Assembly (NCBI RefSeq): GCF_031202305.1
Contig: NZ_CP101731.1
Location: 2,294,001-2,358,000, forward strand
Origin: Pelagibacterium sp. 26DY04
Lineage (GTDB): Bacteria; Pseudomonadota; Alphaproteobacteria; Rhizobiales; Devosiaceae
Direction: 5' to 3'
Length of the DNA: 64,000 nt
Positions within the stretch are counted from its first letter, which is position 1. Every line of letters begins with the position of its first letter. Below are positions 43,724 through 51,791 of the stretch, piece after piece. A model generated the notes under the pieces. The model was not told the DNA's origin, made no database searches, and saw only the letters and a list, made by a program, of their open reading frames with translations. Position numbers and translations under genes: made by a program.

Positions 43724-43747
43724 TATTTTTCAATACCCGAAAAAATA
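43724..43747. promoter_or_regulatory. Operator between xylF and the ROK regulator
   Basis: TATTTTTC (43724-43731) and GAAAAAATA (43739-43747) form an inverted repeat around AATACCC. It lies in the divergent promoter region, about 90 bases from xylF and 117 from the regulator. It is the likely xylose-responsive operator. Confidence 0.6.
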
Positions 43748-43863
43748 ATTGGCACGCAGCGAATGCTGTGTCAACGTCCATTCGCGCGCCGCGGCGAAAA
43801 CGCGTGCAAGTTGGGACCGGCATTCCCTAAAAGGGGGCGCGGTCAGAATATTGGGAGGCCACC

Positions 43864-45099
43864 GTGGCGCAAGGCGTTGCGGATACCGAGATGATCCGGC
43901 GTCAGAACCGGCAGCTCGTGCTGGATGCTTTGCGCCGGCACGGCCCGTTGTCGCGTTCTCAGGTGGCGTCCACAATCGGGTTATCCAACGCCACGCTAAC
44001 TGCCATTGCCGCCGAATTGGTCGGCGACGGCATTCTTACCGAACTCGCCGAGCTCGTGATTGGCGCGAAGTCACGCGGGCGGCCTGGCGTCCGCCTGGCG
44101 CACAATCGCGATGCAGGTTTCGTTCTGCTTATCGAGATCGACGTGAACCGCTGCCGCCTTTCGCTTATCGATTATTCCGGTGTTCTGGTGGATCGGGTCG
44201 AAACCACCGTTGACCCTGCCCTCTTCGCGCGAACGCCACCGGCCGTCTATTTCGTGGAGCGGATCGGTATGATGATCGGCCGCAATGCCGACATCGCCAA
44301 TGCCATCCACGCCGTGTCGATTTCGGTGCAGGGCATCCTCGATTCCGCCGGCGCCAGCCTTAAATGGTCGCCTATTGCGCACCTCGCCGGACATGACATC
44401 ATCGGTCCCATCCATCGTCGCCTTGGGCTCAGCGCGCAGCTTTTCAAGCGTGGGCGGCTGATGGCCGACGGCATGCGCTGGCTGGATCCGACGCTCGATT
44501 CGGGAACGGTGGCGACCATCCACATCGGTTCGACGATCGGAATGGGCCTAACTTTCCCCAACGGCCGGCCCGAGACCGATCTGGGCACCGAGTTTGGGCA
44601 TATGGTGCACGTACCGGGCGGCGCCCTGTGTCGCTGCGGGGCACGCGGCTGCATCGAATCCTATGCGGCCGACTACGCCATTCTGCGCGCCGCCTATTCG
44701 GTTCCCGAACAGGCAACGCCGGCGAGTTCGGTCCCTGCTGCCGATTTTCAGCAGCTCGCGATGCGGGCCCGGCAAGGCGAGCGCAACGCACGCCGCGCCT
44801 TCACCAGTGCGGGACAGGCGATCGGTTATGGCATCAACCGGCTGATCTCCATCATCGAGATCGACAGGATCGTCCTGCTCGGCCCCACGACCGCCGCCTA
44901 CGACCTGATCGAACCGGGCATCGCCGAAGGCGCGACCGCCTCGCTGATGGGCAAGATTCGCGGGCTTCCCCCGATCACGCGGGTCGCCGATGCGGGGGAG
45001 CCGATCTACCGGGGGCTGATGATGAAAACGCTGACCGAAATCGATCAAGCTTTCGCCAGCCGTGTCGTCGCTCCGCCCGTCCGGCGTTCGGCCGAGTAG
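43864..45099 (+). CDS. ROK-family transcriptional regulator (XylR-like)
   Basis: A protein of 411 residues. The N-terminal winged helix spans about residues 10-65 (MIRRQNRQLVLDALRRHG, SRSQVASTIGLSNATLTAIA). It is followed by the sugar-kinase-like ROK domain with the zinc motif CRCGARGCIE (about 257-266). Such proteins repress xyl genes and are released by xylose or glucose. GTG 43864 has TTGGGAGG before it. It is divergent from xylFHG and convergent with the flavin oxidoreductase, whose stop is 4 bp away. Confidence 0.9.
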   Translation: MAQGVADTEMIRRQNRQLVLDALRRHGPLSRSQVASTIGLSNATLTAIAAELVGDGILTELAELVIGAKSRGRPGVRLAHNRDAGFVLLIEIDVNRCRLSLIDYSGVLVDRVETTVDPALFARTPPAVYFVERIGMMIGRNADIANAIHAVSISVQGILDSAGASLKWSPIAHLAGHDIIGPIHRRLGLSAQLFKRGRLMADGMRWLDPTLDSGTVATIHIGSTIGMGLTFPNGRPETDLGTEFGHMVHVPGGALCRCGARGCIESYAADYAILRAAYSVPEQATPASSVPAADFQQLAMRARQGERNARRAFTSAGQAIGYGINRLISIIEIDRIVLLGPTTAAYDLIEPGIAEGATASLMGKIRGLPPITRVADAGEPIYRGLMMKTLTEIDQAFASRVVAPPVRRSAE

Positions 45100-45103
45100 A
45101 AGG

Positions 45104-46210
45104 TCAATCCTTGATGAACAAATCCGGCGATTGACGCGGTGCCGAGCGCCAGTATTGCGGCGGCGCCTTGACTTGAGCGCCGAGCGCAACAGCCACGCGC
45201 CACGGCCAGTGCGGATCGTAGAGCACGGTGCGAGCAACCGCGATCATATCCGCATCGCCTGTGGCAACGATAGCCTCGGCCTGCTCCGATGAGGTGATCA
45301 GCCCCACGGCCACCACCGGCATGGAGACGGCCGCCTTGACCTGCCGCGCCAGCGGAACCTGATAGCTCGGACCGACCGGAATCTTCTGCCCGGCGTCGAG
45401 CCCACCGCTCGAGACATGGATGCCGTCGCAGCCGCGTTCCTCGAGTGCCCTTGCAAAAGCCACGGTCTGCGCGGCGTCCCAGCCGCCTTCCATCCAATCG
45501 GTGCCCGAAACACGAACGGTTACGGGCTTATCCGCAGGAAACGCCGCGCGCACGGCATCGAAAACTTCGAGCGGGAATCTCAGCCGGTTTTCCAGTGATC
45601 CGCCATATTCATCGTCGCGCTTGTTGGAGAGCGGCGAAAGGAATTGATGCAGGAGATAGCCATGGGCGGCATGGATCTGGATGGCATCGAGCCCGATGCG
45701 CGCCGCCCGGCGGGCGGAATCGGCAAACGCGTCCCGGATGCGGACCAGATCGGCCTTGCTCAAGGCGGTCGGAGCGTTTTCGCTCGGAAGGAAGGGCAAG
45801 GCGGAGACCGATTCCGTCTGCCAACCGTGAGAATCATCGGGCGGCAACTGGGCCCCGCCCTTCCAGGGCACCTCCGTGCTCGCCTTGCGGCCCGCATGGG
45901 CGAGCTGAATCGCGATCGGCATGTCCGACCAGCGCCGGATACCGTCGATGACCCGCTTCATCGCAGCTTCGGTGGCGTCATCATAAAGTCCGACGTCAGC
46001 GTAAGTGATGCGCCCTTCGGGCGTAACGGCAGTCGCCTCGATGGTCAGCAGCGCTGCGCCCGACATGGCCAATTGTCCGAGATGGATGAGATGCCAGTCG
46101 TTCATCTGCCCATCGACTGCCGAATATTGGCACATGGGTGCGATGACGATGCGGTTGACGAGTTCCTTGCCGCCGACGGTGATCGGTTCAAACAGTTTTG
46201 GCCCGGCCAT
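45104..46210 (-). CDS. NADH:flavin oxidoreductase, old yellow enzyme family (YqjM-like)
   Basis: An FMN-dependent TIM-barrel enzyme of 368 residues. Family landmarks are IAPMCQYSA with the YqjM-type active-site Cys, GVTLIEATAV-like GAALLTIEATAV, QLAHAGRKA, the AAHGYLLHQFLSPLSN block with substrate-binding His, and the C-terminal VGLITSSEQAE phosphate-binding region. Such enzymes reduce activated C=C bonds of enones or nitro compounds. It is monocistronic and convergent with the ROK gene. Its physiological substrate is unknown. Confidence 0.9.
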   Translation of the reverse strand: MAGPKLFEPITVGGKELVNRIVIAPMCQYSAVDGQMNDWHLIHLGQLAMSGAALLTIEATAVTPEGRITYADVGLYDDATEAAMKRVIDGIRRWSDMPIAIQLAHAGRKASTEVPWKGGAQLPPDDSHGWQTESVSALPFLPSENAPTALSKADLVRIRDAFADSARRAARIGLDAIQIHAAHGYLLHQFLSPLSNKRDDEYGGSLENRLRFPLEVFDAVRAAFPADKPVTVRVSGTDWMEGGWDAAQTVAFARALEERGCDGIHVSSGGLDAGQKIPVGPSYQVPLARQVKAAVSMPVVAVGLITSSEQAEAIVATGDADMIAVARTVLYDPHWPWRVAVALGAQVKAPPQYWRSAPRQSPDLFIKD

Positions 46211-46330
46211 GAATCAATTCCCTGCTATGCTCAATTCAAGCCAAGACCCTTAGCGCCCGCAACGCAAGGCACGAAGTGGCGCCTTCACACATGTTGGTGA
46301 ACGATCGAAGGCGGGCTGTTTCCGAGGGAT

Positions 46331-46375
46331 TGGTGCCGGCAGCAGGACTTGAACCCGCGACCCTCTGATTACAAA
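46331..46375 (-). other. Prophage attachment site: 3' fragment of tRNA-Thr
   Basis: On the - strand the sequence from the anticodon loop (TTTGTAA, anticodon TGT) through the T-arm to CCA matches tRNA-Thr. Upstream of the anticodon loop the match stops and the 5' half is missing: the base that should close the anticodon stem is wrong from 46376 on. This is the duplicated 3' end left by an element that integrated into tRNA-Thr. The intact gene should lie at the other end of the prophage, beyond position 64000. Confidence 0.8.
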
Positions 46376-46601
46376 GAGTGTGGTTCGCCCTCTGAGGCCC
46401 GGAAATGCTGCGATGTGGTTTCCAATAGGCCCGAAAGAAGACCCCAAAATCACCGAGAACAGACCGTGAATTGGAAACCGAATTTCACGGCTCCGAGACA
46501 GGATCTCAGGGCGCCGTTGCCATCTTCTGGCGCCACAGGTCGGCTGACGCCTTTTCGCCGCCCCTGAGCCTCCGCTGGGCACGTATGGCGCCCGAAAATG
46601 A
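46376..46601. repeat. Prophage edge with inverted repeats
   Basis: There is no gene in these 226 bases. GGTTTCCAAT (46417-46426) and ATTGGAAACC (46470-46479) form a 10-bp inverted repeat. CCGTGAA (46464-46470) pairs with TTCACGG (46484-46490). These could be integrase arm sites or the terminator of the late operon. Confidence 0.4.
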
Positions 46602-47075
46602 CTAGCGCTCCCCCGCCCGCTTCCCGCCCGCCACGGGCTTAATATGGCTCGACTGCAGCACCTGTCGGTGCCAGTGCATCTCAATTCGGGACTGCGGGTA
46701 TATCGCCTCGGCAACCTCAAATGCAGCCTGGGCCACTTCCTTGTTGCACGCTCTGGCAACCTCCCCCATCGGGCGGAACCCGCTTCGGTCTTCTTGAACA
46801 ACCCGGAAGGCCAAGGCGCTCGAAAAATGGGGATTGGGCTCCTTTGGCGCCTCTACCCAAAGGAACATGCCGCGATGCTTGCATTCCGGGCATCGCATAC
46901 GTTCGCTGAAATGGGACTGGCCTTTGATCGGGAGAAGGCTTTGCATCTCTCCCACGGCCTTGATGAGCTTACCTAGATCCACCTGCCTTGTGTGCCGGCA
47001 GGATACGTTATGGCACACCGCGATCATGTCGAGCCCAGCGTCCCGGATATCTCCCAATGTGCGCAGCTTGGCCAT
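46602..47075 (-). CDS. Prophage-edge hypothetical protein with zinc-ribbon cysteines
   Basis: A protein of 157 residues. Cysteine pairs in CHNVSCRHTR and MRCPECKHRG suggest a zinc ribbon. The rest is helical and there is no signal peptide. It is the last gene before the attachment site and lies 69 bp after a 51-residue zinc-finger gene in the same direction. I know no function for it. Confidence 0.7.
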   Translation of the reverse strand: MAKLRTLGDIRDAGLDMIAVCHNVSCRHTRQVDLGKLIKAVGEMQSLLPIKGQSHFSERMRCPECKHRGMFLWVEAPKEPNPHFSSALAFRVVQEDRSGFRPMGEVARACNKEVAQAAFEVAEAIYPQSRIEMHWHRQVLQSSHIKPVAGGKRAGER

Positions 47076-47144
47076 ACGGCACCCGATCGTCAGAACGATC
47101 GAGACTCATACACCTTGAACAAAATGAGAACAACGGAGAGGCGA

Positions 47145-47300
47145 TCACGATTTGGCGCGGGGCTGTGCCATCTCGAACCGCGCCTCGATCTGCTGGGCAA
47201 CACCGCAGTGGCGAAAGCAGACATAGAGCTTGTCCTGCACCCTGTAGGGCGTCCACGCCCGCACGACGGCATTGCAGCAGGCGCAGCGGACCTCGTTCAT
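47145..47300 (-). CDS. Small zinc-finger protein, 51 residues
   Basis: It begins MNEVRCACCNAVVRAW and ends REMAQ-like FEMAQPRAKS. Cysteines C6, C8, C9, C28 and C32 resemble the small Com-type zinc fingers of phages. Its ATG overlaps the stop of the upstream coiled-coil membrane gene (TGA inside ATGA), which supports translation. Role unknown. Confidence 0.65.
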   Translation of the reverse strand: MNEVRCACCNAVVRAWTPYRVQDKLYVCFRHCGVAQQIEARFEMAQPRAKS

Positions 47301-47674
47301 CGGCCAGCAACAACCGAGGCTTGCGACCGCTCCAGCCGCTCCAGTATCTCTCTCGTGACGCGCAGATCGGCGGCAAGTGAGTTGAGGGACTGTTCCACCG
47401 ATCGCATGGCGCTTGACGTATCCCGCGCCTGAGCCTCTACAGCGGTCAGCCGTAGCTCATGGTTGTCGAGGGCTCGGGTTGAACTCTCCAGCTCAGAGAC
47501 ACGCCGCTCCAGCCCAGAGATGTCACCTGCGCTATTGGCGAGCCCAATCGTGATCGTGGCGTAGGTAACGCCCCATGTGAAGATGAAACCCACCAGCACG
47601 ATCATGGTGTTGATGTTGAGTTCCCACCGGAATGCCGGCTTGCTGACGTTCATGTCGTTGTCCTGATCTGCCAC
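47297..47674 (-). CDS. Membrane-anchored coiled-coil protein of the lysis region
   Basis: A protein of 125 residues from GTG 47674. One membrane segment lies at about 23-46 (TMIVLVGFIFTWGVTYATIT), followed by a long coiled coil (SGLERRVSELESSTRALDNH to TREILERLERSQ). The layout recalls inner-membrane spanins or holin partners. Its position next to the holin-like gene fits lysis, but no outer-membrane spanin lipoprotein is seen. Confidence 0.7.
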   Translation of the reverse strand: MADQDNDMNVSKPAFRWELNINTMIVLVGFIFTWGVTYATITIGLANSAGDISGLERRVSELESSTRALDNHELRLTAVEAQARDTSSAMRSVEQSLNSLAADLRVTREILERLERSQASVVAGR

Positions 47675-47740
47675 GGGAGCCCCTGTAGGTCAGTGTAGAA
47701 ATGAGGCGCACAGGTGCCCTGCCCGCGCGCCGCGAATGTG

Positions 47741-48016
47741 TCAGCGGTTCCGAGTCTCGATAGGCCCGGCGTATCCCGTCCGCGCCCGCGCCTCGGCTTC
47801 CGTCAGCACCGGGATATCGGGCTTGGCGTTGGGCACCAGCCAGACAAGCAGCGCGCCAATGCCGCCGATAACAGCGGTCGCGGTTTCTTCATCGAGCCCG
47901 AGATCGATACCGAAATAAACGCGGACGAAGGCGACGATGGCCATTGCCACGGCTACCCATAGCTTGGCGGCCCGGAGAGGCCCGAACATGGTCAGAAGAT
48001 TGAGCAGCTTGCCCAT
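47741..48016 (-). CDS. Holin-like small membrane protein
   Basis: A protein of 91 residues with two hydrophobic segments (AKLWVAVAMAIVAFVRVYF and TAVIGGIGALLVWLVP) around a short acidic turn, and a polar C-terminus. Size, topology and position next to the endolysin suggest a phage holin. AAGGAGCATCACC precedes ATG 48016. Before the IS3 insertion, this ATG followed the endolysin stop codon by only about a dozen bases. Confidence 0.7.
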   Translation of the reverse strand: MGKLLNLLTMFGPLRAAKLWVAVAMAIVAFVRVYFGIDLGLDEETATAVIGGIGALLVWLVPNAKPDIPVLTEAEARARTGYAGPIETRNR

Positions 48017-48027
48017 GGTGATGCTCC

Positions 48028-48088
48028 TTATCCGAGGATGCGTGGAAGAATGAGAAAAGCCGCCAGAGCGGCGGCTGCGAGGAAGATG
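48028..48088 (-). pseudogene. Severed 3' end of the endolysin gene (membrane tail)
   Basis: It encodes FLAAAALAAFLILPRILG and TAA. It is separated from its gene by the IS3 element and now lacks a start. The stop is followed by GGAG and the holin-like ATG, showing the original tight endolysin-holin linkage. Confidence 0.7.
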
Positions 48089-48127
48089 TGAGCTACTCCC
48101 CAATCGTTGGACAGCTTTTGGCGTAAA

Positions 48128-49003
48128 TTAAGCTACTCGTTGCACCTGCTGGTCGGGTTGGTTTTGGTCAATGCGCTGCCAATAGATCACGGCAGGCGGT
48201 TTTCCGCCAAGGGCGGAATGAGGGCGTCGGTTATTATAGAAGTCCACCCATTCGCGGACGCCGGCGCGGGCCTGTGACCCGGTCTCCCAGGCGTGCAGGT
48301 AGACGCATTCGTATTTGAGGGTTCTCCAGAGCCGCTCGACAAAGATGTTGTCGAGGAACCGGCCCTTGCCATCCATGGAGATGCGCACCCCCATTCGTCG
48401 CAACCGATCGGTCCAGGCAAAGGACGTGAACTGGCTCCCCTGATCGGTGTTCATGATCTCGGGCGGACCGAACTTGTGGACCGCCTCGTTCAACGCCTCG
48501 ATGCAGAAGTCTGCCTCCAGCGTGTTCGAGATGCGCCATGCCAAGACCTTGCGGGTGTGCCAGTCCATGATGGCCACCAGGTAGAGAAAGCCCCGGCGCA
48601 TCGGTAAATACGTGATATCCGCAGCCCAGGCCTGGTTCGGGCGCTCCACCCTCAACCCCTTCAGAAGATAGGGCCAGATCTTGTGCCCCTTGGCTGGTCT
48701 CGAGGTATTGGGCTTCTGATAAATCGGCATCAGGCCCATGAGCCGCATCAGCCGACGCACGCGCTTCTCGTTTATCACGTGACCTTCATTGCGCAGGTGC
48801 CAGGTCATCTGCCGGACTCCGAAGAAGGGCGTCTCCAGGAATTGCCCATCGATCCTGCGCATCAGGGCAAGGTTGATCTCGGTCTCGCCTTTCGGCGTGT
48901 AGTAGAACGAAGAGCGCGCGATCGACAGCAGCGTGCACTGTTTGCCAATTGAGAGCACGGGGTGATCAGGTTCTATCATCCCTCGCCTCACTTCCCGCCC
49001 CAA
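48128..49003 (-). CDS. IS3-family transposase OrfB (DDE catalytic subunit)
   Basis: A protein of 291 residues, from the HTH_21 segment through the rve integrase core. Catalytic residues are D in WAADITYLPM, D in NTDQGSQFTS and E in DNIFVERLWRTLKYE, followed by the IS3-type NNRRPHSALGGKPP tail. It is normally made as an OrfAB fusion by a -1 shift at TTTTTTG (49027 to 49021). Shifting there reads into FFVQKAQALGREVRRG of the OrfB frame. No internal start with a good ribosome site is needed. Confidence 0.88.
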   Translation of the reverse strand: MGREVRRGMIEPDHPVLSIGKQCTLLSIARSSFYYTPKGETEINLALMRRIDGQFLETPFFGVRQMTWHLRNEGHVINEKRVRRLMRLMGLMPIYQKPNTSRPAKGHKIWPYLLKGLRVERPNQAWAADITYLPMRRGFLYLVAIMDWHTRKVLAWRISNTLEADFCIEALNEAVHKFGPPEIMNTDQGSQFTSFAWTDRLRRMGVRISMDGKGRFLDNIFVERLWRTLKYECVYLHAWETGSQARAGVREWVDFYNNRRPHSALGGKPPAVIYWQRIDQNQPDQQVQRVA

Positions 49004-49281
49004 GGCTTGAGCTTTCTGGACAAAAAATCGTTGGCGACGGCCAGCTCTCCGATCTTGGCATGCAGATCCTTGACCTGTTCATCGTCAATCTCAGGCCTTT
49101 TGCGCCCGCCGCGCTCGAACACACCCGATGCCCCTTCGAGCAACGCCCGTTTCCATTGGTGGATCATCGTGGGGTGAATTCCGAACCGGCTCGCCAATTC
49201 CGATACCGTCTCTTCGCCCTTCAATGCTTCCAGGGCGACCTTCGCCTTGAACTCGGGCGAATGCTGCTTGCGTTTCGACAT
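48988..49281 (-). CDS. IS3-family transposase OrfA (helix-turn-helix subunit)
   Basis: A protein of 97 residues starting MSKRKQHSPEFKAKVALEAL, with the helix-turn-helix ELASRFGIHPTMIHQWKRA and a C-terminal leucine-zipper-like stretch. It overlaps OrfB by 16 bp. The slippery heptamer T-TTT-TTG lies in frame in its codons GAT-TTT-TTG. OrfA alone usually limits transposition. Confidence 0.88.
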   Translation of the reverse strand: MSKRKQHSPEFKAKVALEALKGEETVSELASRFGIHPTMIHQWKRALLEGASGVFERGGRKRPEIDDEQVKDLHAKIGELAVANDFLSRKLKPWGGK

Positions 49282-49325
49282 CTCTGATCTCCATCGTCGA
49301 AGACCAGCAGACAACAATTCCTAGC

Positions 49326-49946
49326 TTACGTCAGCGTCCCATTTTCGGGGAGTAGCTCAATGATTGCGGGCCAGTTGACCTTGGGCCGCTCGGTGGGAGT
49401 ATCCACGCCCGGGTCGTCAGGCTGGCGGATGGGCTCGGCGGCCATTGCTAGCGCCTTGGCCTTCACCTCACTTACGCGGCGGGTCCATCCCTTGCCGAAG
49501 GTGGCGAACGTGCTGAGCGTCTGAAGCCATGCTTGGCGCTGATTGCACAGGTTGCGGATGATCGCCTCAGGATTGGCCGCGCGGACGGCAGAGAGCGTCA
49601 CAGGGCCTATCTTCCCGTCTTGCGGCACACCAACCATGCGCTGGAGGAACTTGGCCGCTCTTGAAGGCCCGCTGTTCACCGCGAAATCGAAGACGGCATA
49701 GTCAACGCCTGCCGGGAGATCGTCGCCCCGGATCACGTCCCAATACCCATCGCGGTAGATGCGCTGCAATTCAGCGTCGGTGATATTGCGAAGCTGCTCT
49801 TTGGTCGCGCCAGGCCGATACCGGCGATAGGTCGCCAGCGTGACGCCCTTCATGGTCGCGCCGCCGGGGTCCTTGGGGTTGTTGGCCCATCCTCCTTCGT
49901 GCAGCAAGACAGCAGAAAGAGCCGCCGCGAAATTCGCACGTGCCAT
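49326..49946 (-). CDS. Phage endolysin (glycoside hydrolase 108), C-terminal tail replaced by IS3
   Basis: N-acetylmuramidase-type endolysin. The GH108 domain starts FAAALSAVLLHEGGW with catalytic Glu at about 17 and DPGGATMKGVTL. It is followed by the PG_binding_3-like region GVPQDGKIGPVTL. The last nine codons (LLPENGTLT) lie in the IS3 inverted repeat. Joining the two flanks of the insertion through the ATG duplication restores an in-frame ending, NWPAII followed by FLAAAALAAFLILPRILG and a stop. That ending is a membrane-spanning tail. The original enzyme was thus membrane-tethered at its C-terminus; the present 206-residue form has lost the tether. Confidence 0.88.
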   Translation of the reverse strand: MARANFAAALSAVLLHEGGWANNPKDPGGATMKGVTLATYRRYRPGATKEQLRNITDAELQRIYRDGYWDVIRGDDLPAGVDYAVFDFAVNSGPSRAAKFLQRMVGVPQDGKIGPVTLSAVRAANPEAIIRNLCNQRQAWLQTLSTFATFGKGWTRRVSEVKAKALAMAAEPIRQPDDPGVDTPTERPKVNWPAIIELLPENGTLT

Positions 49947-50070
49947 GTTTCTCTCCGATGTAAGGAAGCGCCCTTGTTTTACGGCTTGGGCCTAACGGGC
50001 GATAGATATATCCCGCTTCTCAAAAAGCGGTCTTTGTGGTACGAGCACCCGAAACCATGACTTAAAGATA

Positions 50071-51627
50071 GTGACGCCTTTGTCATATTTCGCGACAAAC
50101 AGACGTGCCTTGGTATTTTGGGGCATTTTCCTTGTCTTGCTTCTAGCGTGCTTTCGAGGCCCGCTGACATTTTTGATGGGAAATCTTGCAACCGTAGCAG
50201 TCGCTTTTCCCGTCTTCTTGCTTGCGCTTCTGATAGATTGGCCGAAGGCGCTTCATCAAATCCGACGCCCCGAGATTTGGATCGCGCTTTGCTTAATCGT
50301 TTGGACCGCGATCAAAATACCATTCTCAGATAGCTTGGTGAGAGGCTCTCTCGGCTTTGGTCACCTCGCGTTCCCCATTGTCGCCTTTCTTATATTCTTG
50401 GCGCTGATGAGTTCCGCGAACCTGCGGCCCCGTTCTTACTTCAAAATAGCCTTGGGAATTTCTGCCGTTCTCGCGGCTGGTGTAGCGGTAGAGGTTGTAT
50501 TCGATCAACCGCTCTCGACGTTGTTGCAGCACTCCGTTCCCCAAGACGTTGCCGAGATGTTCGCGCCGTTCCGCGTTGGCTCGTTCATAGGCGCATCGTT
50601 GCCATTTGGCGTGGTTATTTCCCTCCTGCTCCCGTTTGTCATCGTGGCCGCTCTTAGACAGCCGAACGTTTGGACCTACGCGCTTCTTGTCAGCTTCGTT
50701 CCGATGATCCTTGCTACATACGGGCGCGGCGCGATGCTTCAGTCCGCGATTGCTGCGCTGGCAGCAATTGTGCTTCTGGCAATCAATCGGTATTCCACAC
50801 CAGCGAATGAGCGGGTGAGATTTCCCCGCCTCCCGGTCTGGCAGGCTGCTAGCGCTGCCGCCCTAGTGATTGCCGCTCTTCCATTTGCGTACAACGCCGT
50901 ACCTAACTCAATCTCAGATCGTTTTGAATCCGGGCTCTCTACCGCTTGCGGAATAGCCTCATTTGGCAGGCTGTGTATTGAGATACCGGTTACCTCCCAA
51001 GCCGAAGCTCGGGCCGATGGCCCAGATATTTCCCAAGCCGAATCCCAGAGTGGCCGCCCAGATATTCCCCAAGCTCAGGCCGGCGACGTCTGCGACGTTG
51101 TGCTTAGCGTGAGGGAGCGGCGAGGAGACGACTTTGACGCCGACGCCGTTTACGATCGATGCCTGCAAGGCGCAGCATCTGGGCTTGATGTGTCCAGCAT
51201 CGGGCGCTTCGAGGTCTACAATGCAATCTTTGCGTACCAAGACACCTGGACGAAGCGGATATTCGGCGGGTCGCTAATGGCATCGGGAAACTTCGTCAAG
51301 AACTTCGGGTTTGACTATCTGATTCCAGGAGTAGAAGCCTCCGAAAGCTATTACCTAAAGCTGTATAGCGAGGTAGGCTTGGTAGGCGCTGTTCTCTTCG
51401 TCGCGCTGCTACTCACAGCAATCGTGCGGCCGGTGATACGGGCTTTCACTCTGCCAAAAGATCAATGGACATTTGCCGGCCTCGCATCGGCCGCCGCACT
51501 AGCTGGGATATCGCTGGAAATGGCCTTCCTACAGTCGCTGGAAAACCCCGTCGTGGCGCTCGTGTTCGGTTGGGTCTTGGCCATTGCCGTGTTTAGCGCC
51601 AAATCCCCAACAGAGGAGCACAACTGA
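50071..51627 (+). CDS. O-antigen ligase/polymerase-like membrane protein (prophage moron)
   Basis: A protein of 518 residues with many hydrophobic segments and a large periplasmic loop, the layout of Wzy/WaaL (Wzy_C) proteins. The loop contains about three imperfect copies of a ten-residue unit (SQAEARADGPDI, SQAESQSGRPDI, PQAQAGD), coded by a near-direct DNA repeat at about 50995-51080. The gene is opposite in strand to the phage late operon and has lower GC than neighbours. It may alter the host lipopolysaccharide and thereby block superinfecting phage. GTG 50071 is the first codon of the frame; no strong ribosome site is evident. Confidence 0.75.
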   Translation: MTPLSYFATNRRALVFWGIFLVLLLACFRGPLTFLMGNLATVAVAFPVFLLALLIDWPKALHQIRRPEIWIALCLIVWTAIKIPFSDSLVRGSLGFGHLAFPIVAFLIFLALMSSANLRPRSYFKIALGISAVLAAGVAVEVVFDQPLSTLLQHSVPQDVAEMFAPFRVGSFIGASLPFGVVISLLLPFVIVAALRQPNVWTYALLVSFVPMILATYGRGAMLQSAIAALAAIVLLAINRYSTPANERVRFPRLPVWQAASAAALVIAALPFAYNAVPNSISDRFESGLSTACGIASFGRLCIEIPVTSQAEARADGPDISQAESQSGRPDIPQAQAGDVCDVVLSVRERRGDDFDADAVYDRCLQGAASGLDVSSIGRFEVYNAIFAYQDTWTKRIFGGSLMASGNFVKNFGFDYLIPGVEASESYYLKLYSEVGLVGAVLFVALLLTAIVRPVIRAFTLPKDQWTFAGLASAAALAGISLEMAFLQSLENPVVALVFGWVLAIAVFSAKSPTEEHN

Positions 51628-51791
51628 TGGAAATCCCAACTTGGTCTGATCTTCAACACAACCCGGTCGAGGATATCGAACTATTCTTGTTCGCTGTGTC
51701 CTTCTTGATTGTGTCTTTGATGGCGGGGGCGGCCTTCCTGTTGTTCAAAGCGTATAAATTCTTGAAGGGCCGCCGCGCCGCTCGCTCCTAA
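51627..51791 (+). CDS. Small membrane protein, 54 residues, coupled to the O-antigen-like gene
   Basis: It starts MEIPTWSDLQHNPVEDI and has one membrane segment (residues 19-42) and a basic tail KFLKGRRAARS. Its ATG shares a base with the preceding stop (TGATG), and GAGGAG lies in the end of the preceding gene. Its stop overlaps the tailspike stop on the other strand. Likely an accessory peptide of the O-antigen-modifying protein. Confidence 0.7.
   Translation: MEIPTWSDLQHNPVEDIELFLFAVSFLIVSLMAGAAFLLFKAYKFLKGRRAARS

Larger units (their letters stand above)
48089..49359 (-). mobile_element. IS3-family insertion sequence, 1271 bp
   Basis: The ends are inverted repeats TGAGCTACTCCCC (48089-48101) and GGGGAGTAGCTCA (49347-49359). 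They are flanked by the 3-bp duplication ATG (48086-48088 and 49360-49362). It carries OrfA and OrfB in the normal -1 arrangement. It is inserted in the last codons of the phage endolysin. Confidence 0.9.

Noticed and set aside
46331..46407. Functional tRNA-Thr
   Set aside because: The 5' half, D-arm and acceptor 5' strand are absent; only the 3' portion is present, so it is an attachment-site remnant.
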